From the NCBI GenBank assembly GCA_963775825.1, contig CAVZKY010000010.1, positions 186,001 through 250,000 of the forward strand: a stretch of 64,000 nt of DNA. The letters are read 5' to 3'. The position numbers and the translations under genes are program-made. The first letter of the stretch is position 1. The number at the start of each line of letters is the position of its first letter. Positions 26,814 through 35,405 of this stretch are shown here, one piece after another. Below the pieces are notes generated by a model. It was not told the origin of the DNA. It saw only the letters and a list, made by a program, of their open reading frames with translations, and made no database searches. The stretch comes from Bog-532 sp963775825 (GTDB lineage Bacteria; Actinomycetota; Actinomycetes; Streptosporangiales; Streptosporangiaceae).

Positions 26814-27036
26814 GGTCCTCTTTACACGAACTGCCACAGCCGCTCGGCTAGCCCTCTGAACTGGGGCTCCGGCCGAGATCAGGGCAAGTGCGGCGAGAAT
26901 ATCCGGTTCTCATTGCACCCCCGCCGGGCGCCCTCTACCCTTTTAATTAATTGTCCCGGCTGCCCCGTGAATCCCGGCCCGTTCCCGGCATTCCCGGTGG
27001 CGGCGGATCCAGGCGTGGCGAGCGGGGAAGACGGAA

Positions 27037-28053
27037 ATGAGCGATACCGCGGTAGGGCGGTCGCGGGCCGCGGCGGGGGACCGGCTCGACGTGGCCGGAG
27101 CTTCCCCGGGCGGACCGGACGTGCGCCGGGCGCTGCAGCTGGGCCTGGCCGCGATCTGGCTGCTGGACGGTGTGCTGCAGTACCAGCCGTTCATGTTCAC
27201 CAAGGCGTTCGGCCAGATGATCGGGGCCACGTCGTCGGGTAACCCGGGTGTCGTCTCCCACCCCATCAACTGGAACGCGGCCCTGATCGAGCACCACCTG
27301 GTGCTCCTGAACGCCATCTTCGCGACCGTCCAGCTCCTGCTGGGCCTGGGCATCGCCTACCGTCCCACGGTCCGGCTGGCGCTGGCCGCCTCGATCGTGT
27401 GGGCGCTCGGGGTGTGGTGGTTCGGCGAGGGGCTCGGCGGCGTGCTGAGCGGGGCGGCGGATCCGGTGAACGGCGCCCCCGGGGCGGTGATCCTTTACGC
27501 GCTGCTGGCCGTCCTGCTGTGGCCGTCCGACCGGCTCGTGCCGTCCGGCGCACTGGCCCCGTTCGTGGCGGCCCGCGCGGTCGGGGCCCACGTGGCCCGG
27601 GCGCTGTGGCTGGTGCTGTGGGGCAGCCTGGCCTACTTCGCCCTGACCCCCGCCAACCGGGCGCCGCAGGCGCTGCACGACATGATCGCGGGTATGGCGT
27701 CGGGGGAACCCGGCTGGCTGGCCGCCCTCGACAAGCATTCCGCCGCCCTGGTTGCCCACCAGGGGCTGGCCGCCTCGATTGTCCTGGCCATCGCGCTCGC
27801 CATCGTCGCCGTAGGGGTCTTCCTCCCGTCCCCGGTGGCCAGGGCCACGCTGATCCTGGCCATCGTGCTGGCCGCGGTCATCTGGGCGGTCGGGGAGGCG
27901 TTCGGCACCATCTTGACCGGTGGTGGCACCGATCCCAACTCTGGCCCACTGCTCGCCCTCCTGGCCCTGAGCTACTGGCCGCTGGCCGCCGCGGCGACGC
28001 CGCGCGCCGACCGATCGCTAGCTGATGAACGCCCTGAAGGGATAACAGCATGA
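27037..28053 (+). CDS. MauE/DoxX-like multi-span membrane protein, second copy
   Basis: 338 residues with about eight spans: LQLGLAAIWLLDGVLQYQ, LLNAIFATVQLLLGLGI, ALAASIVWALGVWWFGEGLG, AVILYALLAVLLWP, ALWLVLWGSLAYFALTP, ASIVLAIALAIVAVGVFL and ATLILAIVLAAVIWAVGEAF. It ends GTDPNSGPLLALLALSYWPL. It is a paralogue of the gene at 9819. The last four bases overlap the next gene (ATGA), so it is translated with the DUF5134-like gene. Downstream of three CsoR-like boxes, it is probably copper-induced. Molecular role unknown. Confidence 0.75.
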   Translation: MSDTAVGRSRAAAGDRLDVAGASPGGPDVRRALQLGLAAIWLLDGVLQYQPFMFTKAFGQMIGATSSGNPGVVSHPINWNAALIEHHLVLLNAIFATVQLLLGLGIAYRPTVRLALAASIVWALGVWWFGEGLGGVLSGAADPVNGAPGAVILYALLAVLLWPSDRLVPSGALAPFVAARAVGAHVARALWLVLWGSLAYFALTPANRAPQALHDMIAGMASGEPGWLAALDKHSAALVAHQGLAASIVLAIALAIVAVGVFLPSPVARATLILAIVLAAVIWAVGEAFGTILTGGGTDPNSGPLLALLALSYWPLAAAATPRADRSLADERPEGITA

Positions 28054-28860
28054 GCATCCCCGCGTGGATCCTCGACATCTTCGCCGCGGTCATGCTGCTG
28101 GTCGCCGCGGTCAGCGCCGGGCAGCTGGTGGTGGCGCGCGCCTGGACGCGTGCCGGGGCGAGAGACGCTGATATTGCCCTCTCCCATCTGCTGATGGGCG
28201 TCGCCATGGCGGGGACGCTGGTCGCCGGCCTGAGCACGCTGCCCAACGCTGCCTGGGAAGTGATCTTCGCCGTCATGACGGCCTGGTTCGCCTGGTACCT
28301 GTGGCGGGAGACACGGGGCCAGGGCGCCGGCGCTCTGGTCAGCGGTCACCACGCGCCGCACCTGCTGCACAGTGCGGCCATGCTCTATATGTTCGCCGCG
28401 CTCGCGGGCCCGGCATCGGGCGGCGGCTCTGGGATGGCCGGCACGGCGGCCGGGTCATCAGGCGGCATGCAGACGCTGCACGCCCCCACGCTGGCGCTGG
28501 TCTTCGCACTGCTCCTGATCGCCTATTCGGTACGCGATGTAGACCGGAAAGCCTGCGCGGACGGGTACTTCCACGTCGTCGGCCGGCACTTCACCCCCGC
28601 CGGGCCCGCGCTGGCCACCGCGGCCGCAGGCGTGACCGGCCAAGGCGGGCCCGCCGGGCTCGCCAGCGGCGGTGACAGCGCCGTCGCGACCATGGTGCAC
28701 CCGGAGGCCGCCCCAGCCGAGGGGCCGACCAGGCGACCCGGCGACCGGCCGGGTCACGCCCAGCCCGGCCGAACGGCTGCTGCTCTCCCCCGCCGTGGTC
28801 AAGGGCTGCCGGGTGGCGATGGGCGTCACCATGGCCTTCATGCTGCTCATCATGATCTAG
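28050..28860 (+). CDS. DUF5134-like membrane protein, frame broken near the end
   Basis: ATG 28050 overlaps the previous stop. Five to six spans: WILDIFAAVMLLVAAVSAGQ, HLLMGVAMAGTLVAGLSTL, EVIFAVMTAWFAWYLWRET, HLLHSAAMLYMFAALAGPA, LALVFALLLIAYSVRDVD and a last one (VAMGVTMAFMLLIMI). Several His and Met residues face the spans (SGHHAPHLLH). The frame breaks in a G/C run near 28740. A one-base correction joins MVHPEAAPA to RVTPSPAERLLLSPAVVKGC and the stop at 28860. Actinobacterial DUF5134 proteins occur beside copper genes; the function is undefined. Confidence 0.65.
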
Positions 28861-29076
28861 TGAGCCGCCAATGAGGTCACCTGGCCGCTGCTGAGCAGTC
28901 GGGTCACGCGCAGCAGCGCGCACGGTCCGCGGCCGTTAGCTGGTCCGGCAGATGCTCGCGCCGCTCTCGCGTGCTCCAGCCGCACGTCCCGCAGCACGCG
29001 GACGATCGTCGTGACGGGCGGATCGGCCGCACTCGGCCCGCCATCGCGGGAACGCCTAGTTGCAGCGCTTACGTTA
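28861..29076. other. intergenic region before the nickel permease
   Basis: About 200 bases with no convincing gene on either strand. A minus-strand frame (VTTIVRVLRDVRLEHARAAR) is open but short and unrecognised; it may be a gene remnant. Confidence 0.4.
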
Positions 29077-29093
29077 TTGCAACTTAGTTGCAG
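29077..29093. promoter_or_regulatory. Nur-type nickel box
   Basis: TTGCAA-CTTAG-TTGCAG matches the tTGCaa-N5-ttGCAa operator of the Fur-family nickel regulator Nur described in Streptomyces. It is 65 bases upstream of the nickel/cobalt permease start, so repression by Nur with nickel is likely. Confidence 0.65.
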
Positions 29094-29157
29094 CTATCCC
29101 TAGACTGACCTGGTTAGAGCAGCGCTGACCAGGACAATCCGCGGAGGGTACGCACCG

Positions 29158-30291
29158 ATGGCTGATCCGCTCGCCCGCCTGGCCACGATCCGGCGCGGGC
29201 TCAGCCCGGTCGAGTGGGCCCGGATGGGCGCGATGACCGCCACCGTGATCGGGCTCAACGTGGTCGGCTGGGGCATGCTGGCGGCGGCGCTGGGCGGCCA
29301 CTATCACATCGGCAAGACGACGGTCTTCGGCGTCGGCACCGGGGCGCTGGCCTACACCCTGGGCATGCGGCACGCCTTCGACGCCGACCACATCGCCGCG
29401 ATCGACAACACCACCCGCAAGCTGGTGGGCGAGGGCAAGCGGCCGCTGTCGGTGGGGTTCTTCTTCTCCCTCGGCCACTCCAGCGTCGTGTTCGCGCTGG
29501 CCGTGCTGCTGAACTTCGGCATCCGGGGGCTGGACGAGCAGGTCAAGGACGGCGGCTCGCACCTGCAGTACACCACCAACATCATCGGCACCTGCATGTC
29601 CGGGTTCTTCCTGTTCCTGATCGCGGCGTTCAACGTCGTCATCCTGGCCGGCATCCTCAAGGTGTTCCGCGAGATGCGGTCCGGAGCCTACGACGACGAG
29701 CAGCTGGAGGAACAGCTCAACAAGCGCGGCCTGATGAACCGCTTCCTCGGGCCGCTGGCCCGCCGGGTCGACGCGCCGTGGAAGATGTACCCGATCGGGT
29801 TCCTGTTCGGCCTCGGTTTCGACACCGCGACCGAGGTGGCCCTGCTGGTGCTGGCGGGCACGGCGGTAGTCGGCGGGCTGCCCTTCTACGCCATCTTGTC
29901 GCTGCCGATCTTGTTCGCCGCCGGGATGAGCCTGTTCGACACGATCGACGGCTGCTTCATGAATTTCGCCTACGACTGGGCGTTCGCCCGGCCGGTCCGC
30001 AAGGTCTACTACAACCTGACGATCACCGGCCTGTCCGTCTTCGTCGCGGTGTTCATCGGGGCCACCGAGCTGCTCGGCCTGCTCGCCAAGGACACCAACC
30101 TCAACGGCTCGTTCTGGTCGTTCATGGCGAACTTCAACATCAACACGGCCGGCTTCATCGTCGTTGGTGTATTCGTGCTGACCTGGGTCGTCGCCCTGGG
30201 CATCTGGCGCTTCGGTCGCATCGAGCAGAAGTGGGAGGCCCGCCCGGCCGCCAGCCGGGACCAGCCAGCCACTGGCCCAGCCTCGATTTAG
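29158..30291 (+). CDS. NiCoT-family nickel/cobalt permease
   Basis: 377 residues, eight spans. The family signatures are complete: RHAFDADHIAAIDNTTRK in span 2, FFFSLGHSSVV in span 3, and GLGFDTATEVALL then AGMSLFDTIDGCFMNFAY in later spans. It imports Ni2+ or Co2+ with high affinity. A single gene with its own promoter region behind a Nur-like box, which favours nickel as substrate. The metal demand it serves (urease, hydrogenase, Ni-SOD) is not visible in the window. Confidence 0.92.
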   Translation: MADPLARLATIRRGLSPVEWARMGAMTATVIGLNVVGWGMLAAALGGHYHIGKTTVFGVGTGALAYTLGMRHAFDADHIAAIDNTTRKLVGEGKRPLSVGFFFSLGHSSVVFALAVLLNFGIRGLDEQVKDGGSHLQYTTNIIGTCMSGFFLFLIAAFNVVILAGILKVFREMRSGAYDDEQLEEQLNKRGLMNRFLGPLARRVDAPWKMYPIGFLFGLGFDTATEVALLVLAGTAVVGGLPFYAILSLPILFAAGMSLFDTIDGCFMNFAYDWAFARPVRKVYYNLTITGLSVFVAVFIGATELLGLLAKDTNLNGSFWSFMANFNINTAGFIVVGVFVLTWVVALGIWRFGRIEQKWEARPAASRDQPATGPASI

Positions 30292-30352
30292 CCGTTCCAC
30301 CCGCTGAGATCGCCGCGCGCCGGCTCGTCGTCCGGCTGCACGTCCGCCGGGT

Positions 30353-30595
30353 CTACGGCGTCGTGATGGACACCCCACCCGGCGGCTGACCGCCCCCGCC
30401 GTCACCGGAGCCCAGGAAGGCGGCCAGCTGGCTGGCGGTCTCGGCGGGCTGCTCTTCCTGCGGCACGTGCCCGCAGTCGAGCGCTGCCCCGCCGACCGGG
30501 CCATTGCTGACCTCACGCCAGGTGGCCAGCACGTCGTAGAGCTGGCCGACGGTGCCGCCCGACCCCCACAGCGCCACAGCAGGCGGCCCAGGTGT
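30353..30595 (-). pseudogene. C-terminal fragment of an alpha/beta hydrolase (haloacetate dehalogenase-like)
   Basis: Reads PPAVALWGSGGTVGQLYDVL, ATWREVSNGPVGGAALDCGH and VPQEEQPAETASQLAAFL, the last beta strands and the catalytic His of fluoroacetate dehalogenase-type hydrolases. The nucleophile and cap domains are absent upstream, where the methyltransferase gene begins. A decayed remnant. Confidence 0.6.
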
Positions 30596-30647
30596 CACGG
30601 CGCATGGTGATGTACAGGGTGCGCATGACGGCCGTAGCGTCGGAGCT

Positions 30648-31223
30648 ATGAACAGCAATCACGCCAGGGTCTGCCCGAGCCCGGAGTGGGCCGAGCACAT
30701 GCACCACGACGTGCTGCCCGGGCTGTGCGCCGGGCTGGACCTGGGGACCCGGATGCTGGAGATCGGGCCGGGCCCCGGCGCCACCACCGAGTGGCTGCGG
30801 CACCGCGTGCCGGACCTGGTGGCGGTGGAGGTGGAACAGGATGCCGCGGACGCGCTGCGCGAGCGGTTCGCCGACACGAACGTGCAGGTCATGCACGGTG
30901 ACGCCACCGCGCTGCCGTTCGACGATGACTCGTTCGATTCAGCGGGCTCGTTTACGATGCTGCACCACGTGCCGTCGGCGGCGCAGCAGAACCGGGTGCT
31001 GGCCGAGGTGCTGCGGGTACTGCGGCCGGGCGGCACCCTGATCGGCTCGGACAGCCTCCCCAGCACCCAGCTGCACGAGTTCCACGAAGGCGACGTCTAC
31101 AACCCGCTGGAGCCGGCCACCCTGCTGACCCGGCTGCAGACCATCGGGTTCGGCGCGGTGATGATCAGCGTCGACCGCGGCCTCACCTTCCGCGCCCGCA
31201 AGACCGAGCCTGGCCCCTCCTGA
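30648..31223 (+). CDS. class I SAM-dependent methyltransferase
   Basis: 191 residues from ATG 30648. SAM motif I MLEIGPGPGATTEWL, acidic end of beta 2 in VAVEVEQDAADAL, motif II VMHGDATALPFDDDSFDSA, and LLHHVP-type post motif (MLHHVPSAAQQNRVLAEV) with LRVLRPGGTLIGSD. UbiE/Coq5-type Methyltransf_11 fold. Substrate unknown; no pathway partner nearby. Confidence 0.88.
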   Translation: MNSNHARVCPSPEWAEHMHHDVLPGLCAGLDLGTRMLEIGPGPGATTEWLRHRVPDLVAVEVEQDAADALRERFADTNVQVMHGDATALPFDDDSFDSAGSFTMLHHVPSAAQQNRVLAEVLRVLRPGGTLIGSDSLPSTQLHEFHEGDVYNPLEPATLLTRLQTIGFGAVMISVDRGLTFRARKTEPGPS

Positions 31224-31271
31224 CGCGGCCGGTCCTGCCCGCGGCCATCTTCGCGCCTGCGGCAGGCCTGG

Positions 31272-32507
31272 TCACGTGACCGTGTTGGGCGCCGCGAAGC
31301 GCGGCTCGCGGTAGCGGCCGGAGACGATCACCTGCCGCAGCGCCTGCACCGCGGTATAGACGTCGCGGTAGGACGTGTAGAGCGCGTTGAAGCCGAACCG
31401 GAGCAGGTCCGGCGGCCGGACGTCGCCGATGATTCCCGCCTCAATGAGCGCCGCCATGACCGGATACGGGTCCGGGTGGCGCAGCGCCACATGGCTGCCC
31501 CGGCGCGCCGGTTCGCGCGGCGTGACCACCCCGAAGCCCAGCCCGGCCAGCAGTTCGTCGGTGCACGCGATGAAGAATTCGCCCAGCCCGAGGCTCTTGG
31601 CCCGGATCGCGCCGAGCCCGGCGTGCCCGAACGCGTCGAGCGCGGCGTCCAGCGCGAGCAGCGACAGGATCGGCGGCGTCCCGATCCGGGCCCGGGTGAT
31701 CCCGGCGGCCGGGGTGTAGCCGCTGCCCATCGCGAACGGGCGGGCGGATCCGTGCCATCCGGTCAGCGGCTGGTCGAAGCCGTCCTGGTGCCGCCGCGCG
31801 ATGTAGATGAAGGCGGGCGAGCCCGGGCCGCCGGACAGGTACTTGTAGGTGCAGCCCACGGCCAGGTCGGCCTGGTCCGCGTCCAGCTGTAGCGGTACCG
31901 CGCCGGCCGCGTGGCACAGATCCCAGACTGCGAGCGCGCCTGCGTCGTGGGCGGCGGCGGTCAGGGCGGGGACGTCCCACAGTTCGCCGGTCCGGAAGTC
32001 CACCACCGGCCACACCAGCACCGCGACCTCGCCGCCCCGGTCACGCAACGCTGCCTGCGGATCGCTGACCCGGGCGACCTCGAGCCCGAGCAGCCGGCCG
32101 ACGGAATCGGCGAGGTAGCCGTCCGTCGGGAACTGCCCGGCGTCAGTGAGGATCACCGATCGCCCGGGCCGCATCCGGGCGGCGGCCGTTACCGCGTTGA
32201 ACAGCTGCACGGAAGTCGAGTCGCCGGCCACGGTCTGGCCGGGTGCCGCGCCGATCAGCGCGCCGATGCGGTCACCGATCCGTTCCGGTGCCGTCCACCA
32301 GCCGTCCTCGTTCCAGCCCCGGACCAGATGGTTGCCCCACTGCCCGGTCACGGCCGCGCTGAGCCGAGCGGTGACCGTGGCCGACAACGCGCCGAGGGAG
32401 TTGCCGTCCAGGTAGACGACCCCGTGCGGCAGGACGAATTCTTTCCGGAGCGGCGCGAGCGGGTCGGCGGCGTCCAGGCTCGTGGCGGTCTCGCGGGTGG
32501 CTTCCAC
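31272..32507 (-). CDS. kynU: kynureninase
   Basis: 411 residues from GTG 32507. PLP enzyme of fold type I that cleaves kynurenine to anthranilate and alanine. Seen: VYLDGNSLGALS near the N-terminus, WWTAPERIGDRIGALIGA, GDSTSVQLFNAVTAAA, DLCHAAGAVPLQLD, and the Schiff-base Lys in VGCTYKYLSGGPGSPAF. A C-terminal Arg-containing LRFGFNALYTSYRDVY binds the carboxylate. It lies 25 bases behind the GntR gene on the same strand, so one operon. No tryptophan dioxygenase is in the window, so the kynurenine source is elsewhere. Confidence 0.93.
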   Translation of the reverse strand: MEATRETATSLDAADPLAPLRKEFVLPHGVVYLDGNSLGALSATVTARLSAAVTGQWGNHLVRGWNEDGWWTAPERIGDRIGALIGAAPGQTVAGDSTSVQLFNAVTAAARMRPGRSVILTDAGQFPTDGYLADSVGRLLGLEVARVSDPQAALRDRGGEVAVLVWPVVDFRTGELWDVPALTAAAHDAGALAVWDLCHAAGAVPLQLDADQADLAVGCTYKYLSGGPGSPAFIYIARRHQDGFDQPLTGWHGSARPFAMGSGYTPAAGITRARIGTPPILSLLALDAALDAFGHAGLGAIRAKSLGLGEFFIACTDELLAGLGFGVVTPREPARRGSHVALRHPDPYPVMAALIEAGIIGDVRPPDLLRFGFNALYTSYRDVYTAVQALRQVIVSGRYREPRFAAPNTVT

Positions 32508-32532
32508 ACCGACCGACGCTACTCCCCGCCGG

Positions 32533-33441
32533 TCAGCCCAGTCCGGCCCCGCTCAGGCCGGGCACGGGCGCCGGGCGGAGCTGGTCGGTGGTGTTGTGCT
32601 CGGTGATCAGGTGCAGCGCCTTGTCCTTGTCGCGTTCCGCGATGGCCTCCACCAGGCTGGCGTGCAGCTGGTGCCGCTGGGCCATGTACTCCGGCAGCGG
32701 CTGATCGCCGTCCGGCAGCACCGACAGCGTGTGTGACTCGATCAGGTCGAGCAGGCTGCTGTACAGCGAGCGCAGCATCACGTTCGGGCTGACCGCCGCG
32801 ATCTGGGCGTGCAGGCCCCAGTTGGCCCGGACGAAGGCGTCCGGGTCGCGGGCGTCCACGGCGCCGTTCATCCGCTCGACCTGGGCCCGCATCTGCGCGA
32901 TGGCGGCGGGGGAGCAGTGCCACAGCGCGTCCTCGATCATCAGCGGGTCGAGGGCGTCCCGGATCCGGATCGCGTCCGCGACCGAGGTCTGCTCGGCGTC
33001 GAGGGCCAGCACCGAGTTGCCCAGCCGCACCATCGGGGGCTGCTCGGCCGCGAACAGCCCCCCGCCGGGCCCGGGCCGGACGGTGACGAGCTTGCGGGCC
33101 TGCAGCAGCCGGATGGCCTCGTTGAAGGTGCCCACGGAGACGCCGCACTGGATGCGGAGCTCCTCCTTGGAGCCCAGCCGGTCGCCGGGACGGGCTGCCC
33201 CCGCGATGGCCGCCAGGCGCGCGGCGGCCAGTTCGGTGCGCGTCTGCCGGGTTCCGGGCTCCGCCGCGCCCGGGACGGCGCGTTCCCAGTCGCCGCGGCG
33301 CAGCGCGGGCTCGTCGATCGCCTCACGCAGCCGGAGGTCAGCCGGACCGGCCCGATCAGCCTGATCAGGCCGGTCAGCCTGATCAGCCTGGGCAGCCAGC
33401 TCAGCAGGCTGACCAGGCGGGCCGGGCCGAGGCTGCGTCAT
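32533..33441 (-). CDS. GntR-family (FCD) transcriptional regulator
   Basis: Start chosen at ATG 33441-33439, behind GGGAG. An N-terminal low-complexity stretch (QADQADRPDQADRAG) precedes the winged helix (LGSKEELRIQCGVSVGTFNE, AIRLLQARKLVTVRPGPGGG). The FCD ligand domain follows with ADAIRIRDALDPLMIEDALW and a metal-type His in GLHAQIAAVSPN and MAQRHQLHASLVEAI. It probably controls itself, kynU and the divergent flavin genes through the inverted repeat at 33466-33530. The ligand may be kynurenine or anthranilate, by position only. Confidence 0.85.
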   Translation of the reverse strand: MTQPRPGPPGQPAELAAQADQADRPDQADRAGPADLRLREAIDEPALRRGDWERAVPGAAEPGTRQTRTELAAARLAAIAGAARPGDRLGSKEELRIQCGVSVGTFNEAIRLLQARKLVTVRPGPGGGLFAAEQPPMVRLGNSVLALDAEQTSVADAIRIRDALDPLMIEDALWHCSPAAIAQMRAQVERMNGAVDARDPDAFVRANWGLHAQIAAVSPNVMLRSLYSSLLDLIESHTLSVLPDGDQPLPEYMAQRHQLHASLVEAIAERDKDKALHLITEHNTTDQLRPAPVPGLSGAGLG

Positions 33442-33465
33442 CACCACTCCCTCTTCGTAATTAAC

Positions 33466-33530
33466 CATGATGAATCTAATGGGTTCTCTTGACAAGGTCG
33501 AGGCGGCGGCTCAGCATCATATTCATCATG
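33466..33530. promoter_or_regulatory. divergent promoter with inverted repeat CATGATGAAT ... ATTCATCATG
   Basis: Perfect 10-bp arms at 33466-33475 and 33521-33530. A TTGACA -35-like box (33489-33494) points to the plus-strand flavin genes, with a CATCAT/TATTCA -10-like region inside the right arm. This layout suits repression of both directions by the GntR protein. Confidence 0.55.
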
Positions 33531-33554
33531 TTTGTTTCGGAGAGGTGAACGCCG

Positions 33555-34079
33555 GTGGTCACCCACAGCGAGTTCTGCTCCCTCATGGCGGGCGTCTGCG
33601 CGCCGGTCACGGTGGTCACGACAGCCGATGAGGACGGCCCGGCGGGGGCGACGGTCAGCTCCTTCGCGTCGCTGTCGCTGCACCCGCCGCTGGTGAGCGT
33701 GGCCTTCGACCGCGGCTCGCACCTGCTCGCCCGGATCCAGCGGGCCGGCCGGTTCGGCGTCAACATCCTCGCCCGCGGCCAGGAGGATCTGGCCGTGGTC
33801 TTCGCGCGCCGCGACGTGGACCGGTTCAGCTCGGTGCGCTGGCGGCCCGACCACGGCCTGCCCCGGTTCCCGGTCGCCGCCGGCTGGGCGGTGTGCGAGC
33901 TGTACAACGACGTCGAGGCGGGCGATCACCGCCTGCTGTTCGGCCTGGTCAGCCACGCCGAGCGGCGCAGCGACAGCGCCCCGCTGGTGTACGCCGACCG
34001 GACCTTCGGTACCCATTCTGGTTTCGCGATGCGGTCGCCGCGGCCGATCGCCGAGCACATCGCCGCGTTCACGCGCTGA
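33555..34079 (+). CDS. flavin reductase, component of a two-component monooxygenase
   Basis: 174 residues from GTG 33555 after GGAGAGG. HpaC/flavin reductase-like fold: LMAGVCAPVTVVTTADEDG, ATVSSFASLSLHPPLVSVAF, RAGRFGVNILARGQEDLA, and the terminal GDHRLLFGLVSHAE with GDH motif. It reduces FMN or FAD with NAD(P)H and passes it to a partner oxygenase, here the next gene, 15 bases downstream. Confidence 0.9.
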   Translation: MVTHSEFCSLMAGVCAPVTVVTTADEDGPAGATVSSFASLSLHPPLVSVAFDRGSHLLARIQRAGRFGVNILARGQEDLAVVFARRDVDRFSSVRWRPDHGLPRFPVAAGWAVCELYNDVEAGDHRLLFGLVSHAERRSDSAPLVYADRTFGTHSGFAMRSPRPIAEHIAAFTR

Positions 34080-34094
34080 GGGAGGATTTTGACG

Positions 34095-35300
34095 ATGACC
34101 ACCACTGACGCCCCGGCCGGCCTGGCCGCGCCGGGCGCCGACGGCCTGCTGCAGCGTATCGAGGACCTGCACGACCTGATCGCCAAGAACGCGGCCCAGG
34201 GCGAGGCGGACCGCCGCGTGCCCCAGGACACGGTCGACGCGCTGATGGCCGCCGGCGCGTTCAAGGTCGCCGTGCCCAGACGCTACGGCGGTTACGAGAC
34301 CTCGATGCGGACGATGCTCGACGTGTCGGCTGCTGTGGCCGAGGCCGATGGCGGCACGTCGTGGATTGTCACCCTGCTCAACGTGTGCGCCTGGCTCACC
34401 GGCCTGTTCCCTGAGCGGGCCCAGGACGAGGTCTTCGGGGACGACCCGAACGCCCTGGTCTCCGGGGTTCTCGCGCCGACCGCCGAGGTGGTCCGGGTCG
34501 ATGGCGGCTGGCGGGTCACCGGCCGCTGGTACTACAACTCCGGCTCCTGGCACGCGACCTGGGCGGTCCTCGGCATCCCGGTCACCGACGAGGCAGGCGA
34601 GGTCAAGGACCAGGGCGTGGCGCTGATCCCCACCTCCGAGATGACGATCGAGGACACCTGGTTCGTCGCGGGCATGAAGTCCTCCGGCAGCAACTGCCTG
34701 GTCGCGCAGGACGTGTTCGTGCCGGAGCACCGGATGATGTCCGTGCCCGCCGCGATCGAGGGCCACTACGGCACCGAATTCGCCGACGAGACCTTCTACC
34801 ACTCGGCGCTGGTGCCGATCCTCGCGCTCGTCCTGGTCGGCCCGCAACTGGGCATGGGCCGGGCGGCCCTGGCGCTGGTCCGGCAGAAGGCGGCCAGGAA
34901 GCCGATCTCCTACACCTTCTTCGAGGCCCAGGCCGATTCGGTCGCCTTCCAGCTGCAGATCGCCGAGGCCGCGATGCTGATCGACACCGCGCACCTGCAC
35001 GCCTATCGCGCGGCCGACGACATCGACCGGGCCGCGGCCCGCGGTGAATACCCGGACTACCTGACCCGGGCCCGGGTCCGCGCCGACACCGGTTACGTCG
35101 CCGAGAAGGTCACCCGGGCCATCGACATCCTGCTGTACGCACACGGCGCCGGCAGCTTCGCCGACGTGAACCCGCTGCAGCGGATCTGGCGCGACTCGGC
35201 GATCGCCGCCCGGCACGCGGTCGTGCTACCCGTCGTCGGCTACGAGGTCTACGGCAAGGCGCTACTCGGCGTCGAGGAAAAGATCACCCCCCTGGTATAG
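34095..35300 (+). CDS. flavin-dependent monooxygenase of the acyl-CoA dehydrogenase fold
   Basis: 402 residues; ATG 34095 is 9 bases after GGAGGA. The fold is acyl-CoA dehydrogenase-like (MLDVSAAVAEADGGTSWIVT, WRVTGRWYYNSGSWHATWAV, DTWFVAGMKSSGSNCLVAQD) but lacks the catalytic Glu region of true dehydrogenases. It matches group D oxygenases such as HsaA or HpaB-type proteins that use reduced flavin from a reductase. The likely role is hydroxylation of an aromatic compound. Pairing with kynureninase suggests kynurenine, anthranilate or a derived metabolite as substrate; this is inference. Confidence 0.85.
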   Translation: MTTTDAPAGLAAPGADGLLQRIEDLHDLIAKNAAQGEADRRVPQDTVDALMAAGAFKVAVPRRYGGYETSMRTMLDVSAAVAEADGGTSWIVTLLNVCAWLTGLFPERAQDEVFGDDPNALVSGVLAPTAEVVRVDGGWRVTGRWYYNSGSWHATWAVLGIPVTDEAGEVKDQGVALIPTSEMTIEDTWFVAGMKSSGSNCLVAQDVFVPEHRMMSVPAAIEGHYGTEFADETFYHSALVPILALVLVGPQLGMGRAALALVRQKAARKPISYTFFEAQADSVAFQLQIAEAAMLIDTAHLHAYRAADDIDRAAARGEYPDYLTRARVRADTGYVAEKVTRAIDILLYAHGAGSFADVNPLQRIWRDSAIAARHAVVLPVVGYEVYGKALLGVEEKITPLV

Positions 35301-35310
35301 GCCACCGAAG

Positions 35311-35365
35311 GAACGCCGAGCCGGCGCCCGGCCTGGCCCGGCGCCCGGCCTGGCCCGGCGCGCGG
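35311..35365. repeat. 17-bp tandem repeat between convergent genes
   Basis: Two and a half copies of a CGCCCGGCCTGGCCCGG-like unit in the 105-base gap after the monooxygenase. No gene is seen there. Confidence 0.6.
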
Positions 35366-35405
35366 AGCTGCCTGACCACGCCCGGCCCTTGGCGGGAGCC
35401 ACCGG

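Noticed and set aside
34089..34094. TTG start for the monooxygenase at 34089
   Set aside because: ATG 34095 has better spacing to GGAGGA and is the stronger start codon.
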